Below are positions 62,403 through 64,000 of a stretch of DNA of 64,000 nucleotides, piece by piece. The stretch is from positions 1 through 64,000 of the forward strand of contig MWFE01000065.1 of assembly GCA_002071445.1 (NCBI GenBank), written 5' to 3'. Position 1 is the stretch's first letter. The number at the start of each line of letters is the position of its first letter. Position numbers and translations under genes: made by a program. The DNA is from Bacteroidetes bacterium ADurb.Bin008 (GTDB lineage Bacteria > Bacteroidota > Bacteroidia > Bacteroidales > Tenuifilaceae). Under the pieces are notes generated by a model. The model saw only the letters and a list, made by a program, of their open reading frames with translations, did not search any database and was not told the origin of the DNA.

Positions 62403-64000
62403 ATGCTAAACAGGATAATATCATACTCGCTACAAAGCCGCCTGCTGGTAATGCTTGTGGGGTTGATTTTGGTGGTTGGCGGTGCATGGATTACCACCTC
62501 CACCGAGGTGGATGTTTTCCCCGATTTGAATGCACCCACCGTAGTGGTGATGACCACCGCCAAGGGCATGGCCCCCGAAGAGGTGGAAAAGATGGTATCG
62601 TTCCCCATCGAAACATCGGTGAATGGGGCAACGGGCATACGCCGCGTACGCTCCACATCATCCATGGGCCTGTCAACCGTTTGGGTTGAGTTCGACTGGG
62701 GCATGGATATCTACAAAGCGCGCCAAATAGTAAGCGAACGCCTTATGTTTGTGGCCGATGAGCTGCCCAGAGGGGTTGACCGCCCCATGATTATGCCCCA
62801 ATCGAGCATAATGGGCGAAATAATGATTTTTGCCCTCACAGCCGACTCTACCCCACCCCGCGACCTACACACCATTGCCTCGTGGACCCTGCGCCCCCTG
62901 CTGCTCTCCATTGGTGGCGTGGCCGAGGTGTCGTACATTGGCGGCGAGGAGAAGGAGTACCAGATTCTGGGCAACCCTCTCAAGATGAACTACTACAACG
63001 TTTCACTGGATGAGCTGGAGGCCACATGCAATCAGTTGAACACCAATGTTTCGGGTGGTTTCGTTGAGCAGTACGGGGTGAAGTACCCCGTGGTGGGGCG
63101 TTCGCGTACCAGCGACACCACCTCCATAGGTAGCACCGTGGTGAAAATGGCCAATGGCTACCCCATCACCATTGCCGACGTGGCAACGGTTACCGTTGGT
63201 GCTTCGCCAAAGGAGGGCGACGGTTCATACCGTGGTCAAAAGGCGGTGATAGTAACCATCACCAAGCAGCCCAACGTGAATACCCTGGAACTCACCGGCA
63301 GGATAAAACAAGCCCTCACCGAGGTGAAGCCCACGCTCCCACCCGATGTATCCATCCACACCGATATTTTTGAGCAGGCTTCGTTCATTAAAACTTCTAT
63401 TGGGAACGTGCAGAAAGCGCTGGTGGAAGGGTCTGTCCTGGTGATTATCATCCTAATCATCTTCCTGATGAACTACCGCACCACCATCATCTCGGTTACC
63501 GCCATTCCGGTATCCATACTGATAACGCTGATTACGCTGCGTTGGCTGGGGCTAACCATAAACACCATGAGCCTGGGAGGGATGGCCATAGCCATTGGCT
63601 CGCTGGTTGACGATGCCATCATCGATGTGGAGAATGTGTATAAACGACTGAGGCAAAATCATCTACTACCTAAAGAGGAGCGCAAATCCACCCTGCAGGT
63701 GGTTTATGATGCCTCGGTGGAAATCAGGTCGTCCATATTCAACTCAACCCTAATCATCGTGGTGGCCTTTATACCCCTCTTCTTCCTAAGCGGCATGGAG
63801 GGTCTGATGCTGAAGCCCCTGGGCATTTCGTTCATCATCGCGCTGTTCGCATCCACCCTTGTGGCCCTAAGCCTTACACCCGTCATGAGCAGTTACATGC
63901 TTTCGGGTGATGCACAGTTGGAACGCCACAGTAAGGGAAGCCTGATGGAAAGGAAGCTTACCGCCGGATACGGTCATATATTGCAGAAACTTCTCAATTA
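62403..64000 (+). CDS. heavy-metal efflux RND pump (CusA/CzcA type), cut by window end
   Basis: The inner-membrane pump of the efflux complex. Only the first 532 codons are in the window, with no stop. It starts with the usual membrane helix (SLQSRLLVMLVGLILVVGGA), then STEVDVFPDLNAPTVVVMT, EEVEKMVSFPIETSVNGATG and RRVRSTSSMGLSTVWVEFDW, the hallmark of HME-RND proteins. The proton-relay helix reads AIGSLVDDAIIDVENVYKRL, with the paired Asp residues expected. The exported metal (Cu/Ag or Zn/Co/Cd/Ni) cannot be told from this part. It begins 94 bases after the adaptor gene. Confidence 0.95.
   Translation, partial: MLNRIISYSLQSRLLVMLVGLILVVGGAWITTSTEVDVFPDLNAPTVVVMTTAKGMAPEEVEKMVSFPIETSVNGATGIRRVRSTSSMGLSTVWVEFDWGMDIYKARQIVSERLMFVADELPRGVDRPMIMPQSSIMGEIMIFALTADSTPPRDLHTIASWTLRPLLLSIGGVAEVSYIGGEEKEYQILGNPLKMNYYNVSLDELEATCNQLNTNVSGGFVEQYGVKYPVVGRSRTSDTTSIGSTVVKMANGYPITIADVATVTVGASPKEGDGSYRGQKAVIVTITKQPNVNTLELTGRIKQALTEVKPTLPPDVSIHTDIFEQASFIKTSIGNVQKALVEGSVLVIIILIIFLMNYRTTIISVTAIPVSILITLITLRWLGLTINTMSLGGMAIAIGSLVDDAIIDVENVYKRLRQNHLLPKEERKSTLQVVYDASVEIRSSIFNSTLIIVVAFIPLFFLSGMEGLMLKPLGISFIIALFASTLVALSLTPVMSSYMLSGDAQLERHSKGSLMERKLTAGYGHILQKLLN

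Overview
The window reads as a chromosome segment of a Bacteroidota bacterium, most likely of the order Bacteroidales. Supporting this are -7 boxes of the TAnnTTTG type a short distance before several start codons, the lack of Shine-Dalgarno sequences, and families typical of the phylum: DUF4290, DUF5689, a PorV/PorQ-like protein, a gliding-motility/type IX-secretion C-terminal domain, a TonB-dependent receptor, and the regulator-LptE-TPR-SecG gene order. No tRNA, rRNA, CRISPR array, complete insertion sequence or prophage was seen. Most genes share a moderate GC content. Three stretches (about 50-456, 14923-15705 and 30400-31092) are clearly AT-richer and look acquired.

Layout. 1-2104: a truncated-looking DUF4919-type ORF and a secreted beta-helix protein. 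2412-6696 (minus): an rsfS-ftsH-DUF2007-cdsA-psd cluster joining ribosome silencing, membrane proteolysis and phospholipid synthesis. 7093-12267 (plus): topoisomerase IV parE-parC, then aroK behind a strong hairpin. 12292-17806: small lipoproteins, an orphan cytosine-5 DNA methyltransferase, an AT-rich secreted protein, a secreted C1-type peptidase and an AhpD-like protein. 17907-22932: a double AbrB-like protein divergent from an envelope operon of two SGNH hydrolases and an MBOAT acyltransferase. 23115-26946 (minus): DUF4290-murA and grpE-dnaJ. 27449-32355: an AI-2E family transporter, a type-B-sorted secreted protein, an alternative-oxidase-like di-iron protein, a HigBA toxin-antitoxin pair and a PorV/PorQ protein. 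32491-35832 (plus): pssA, an HD hydrolase, Ppx/GppA and an EamA transporter. 36088-45725: a tricorn-like protease, an acyltransferase, a phosphoethanolamine transferase, a methyltransferase and two convergent L,D-transpeptidases. 45928-52993: a lipoprotein and a TonB receptor/DUF5689/secreted nuclease-phosphatase locus. 53053-59158: kdsB, a sigma-54 activator with lptE, a TPR gene and secG, then groES-groEL. 59608-64000: pirin and a heavy-metal efflux operon cut off by the window end.

Much of the window concerns building the envelope: PE synthesis (cdsA, pssA and psd are all present), LPS (kdsB, lptE), peptidoglycan (murA, two L,D-transpeptidases) and surface decoration (MBOAT/SGNH, acyltransferase, phosphoethanolamine transferase). 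The best candidates for something little described are the TonB/DUF5689/EEP locus at 46488-52993, the alternative-oxidase-like gene at 29572-30258, the double AbrB-like protein facing the SGNH/MBOAT operon, and a pair of homologous intergenic repeats beside AT-rich accessory genes.
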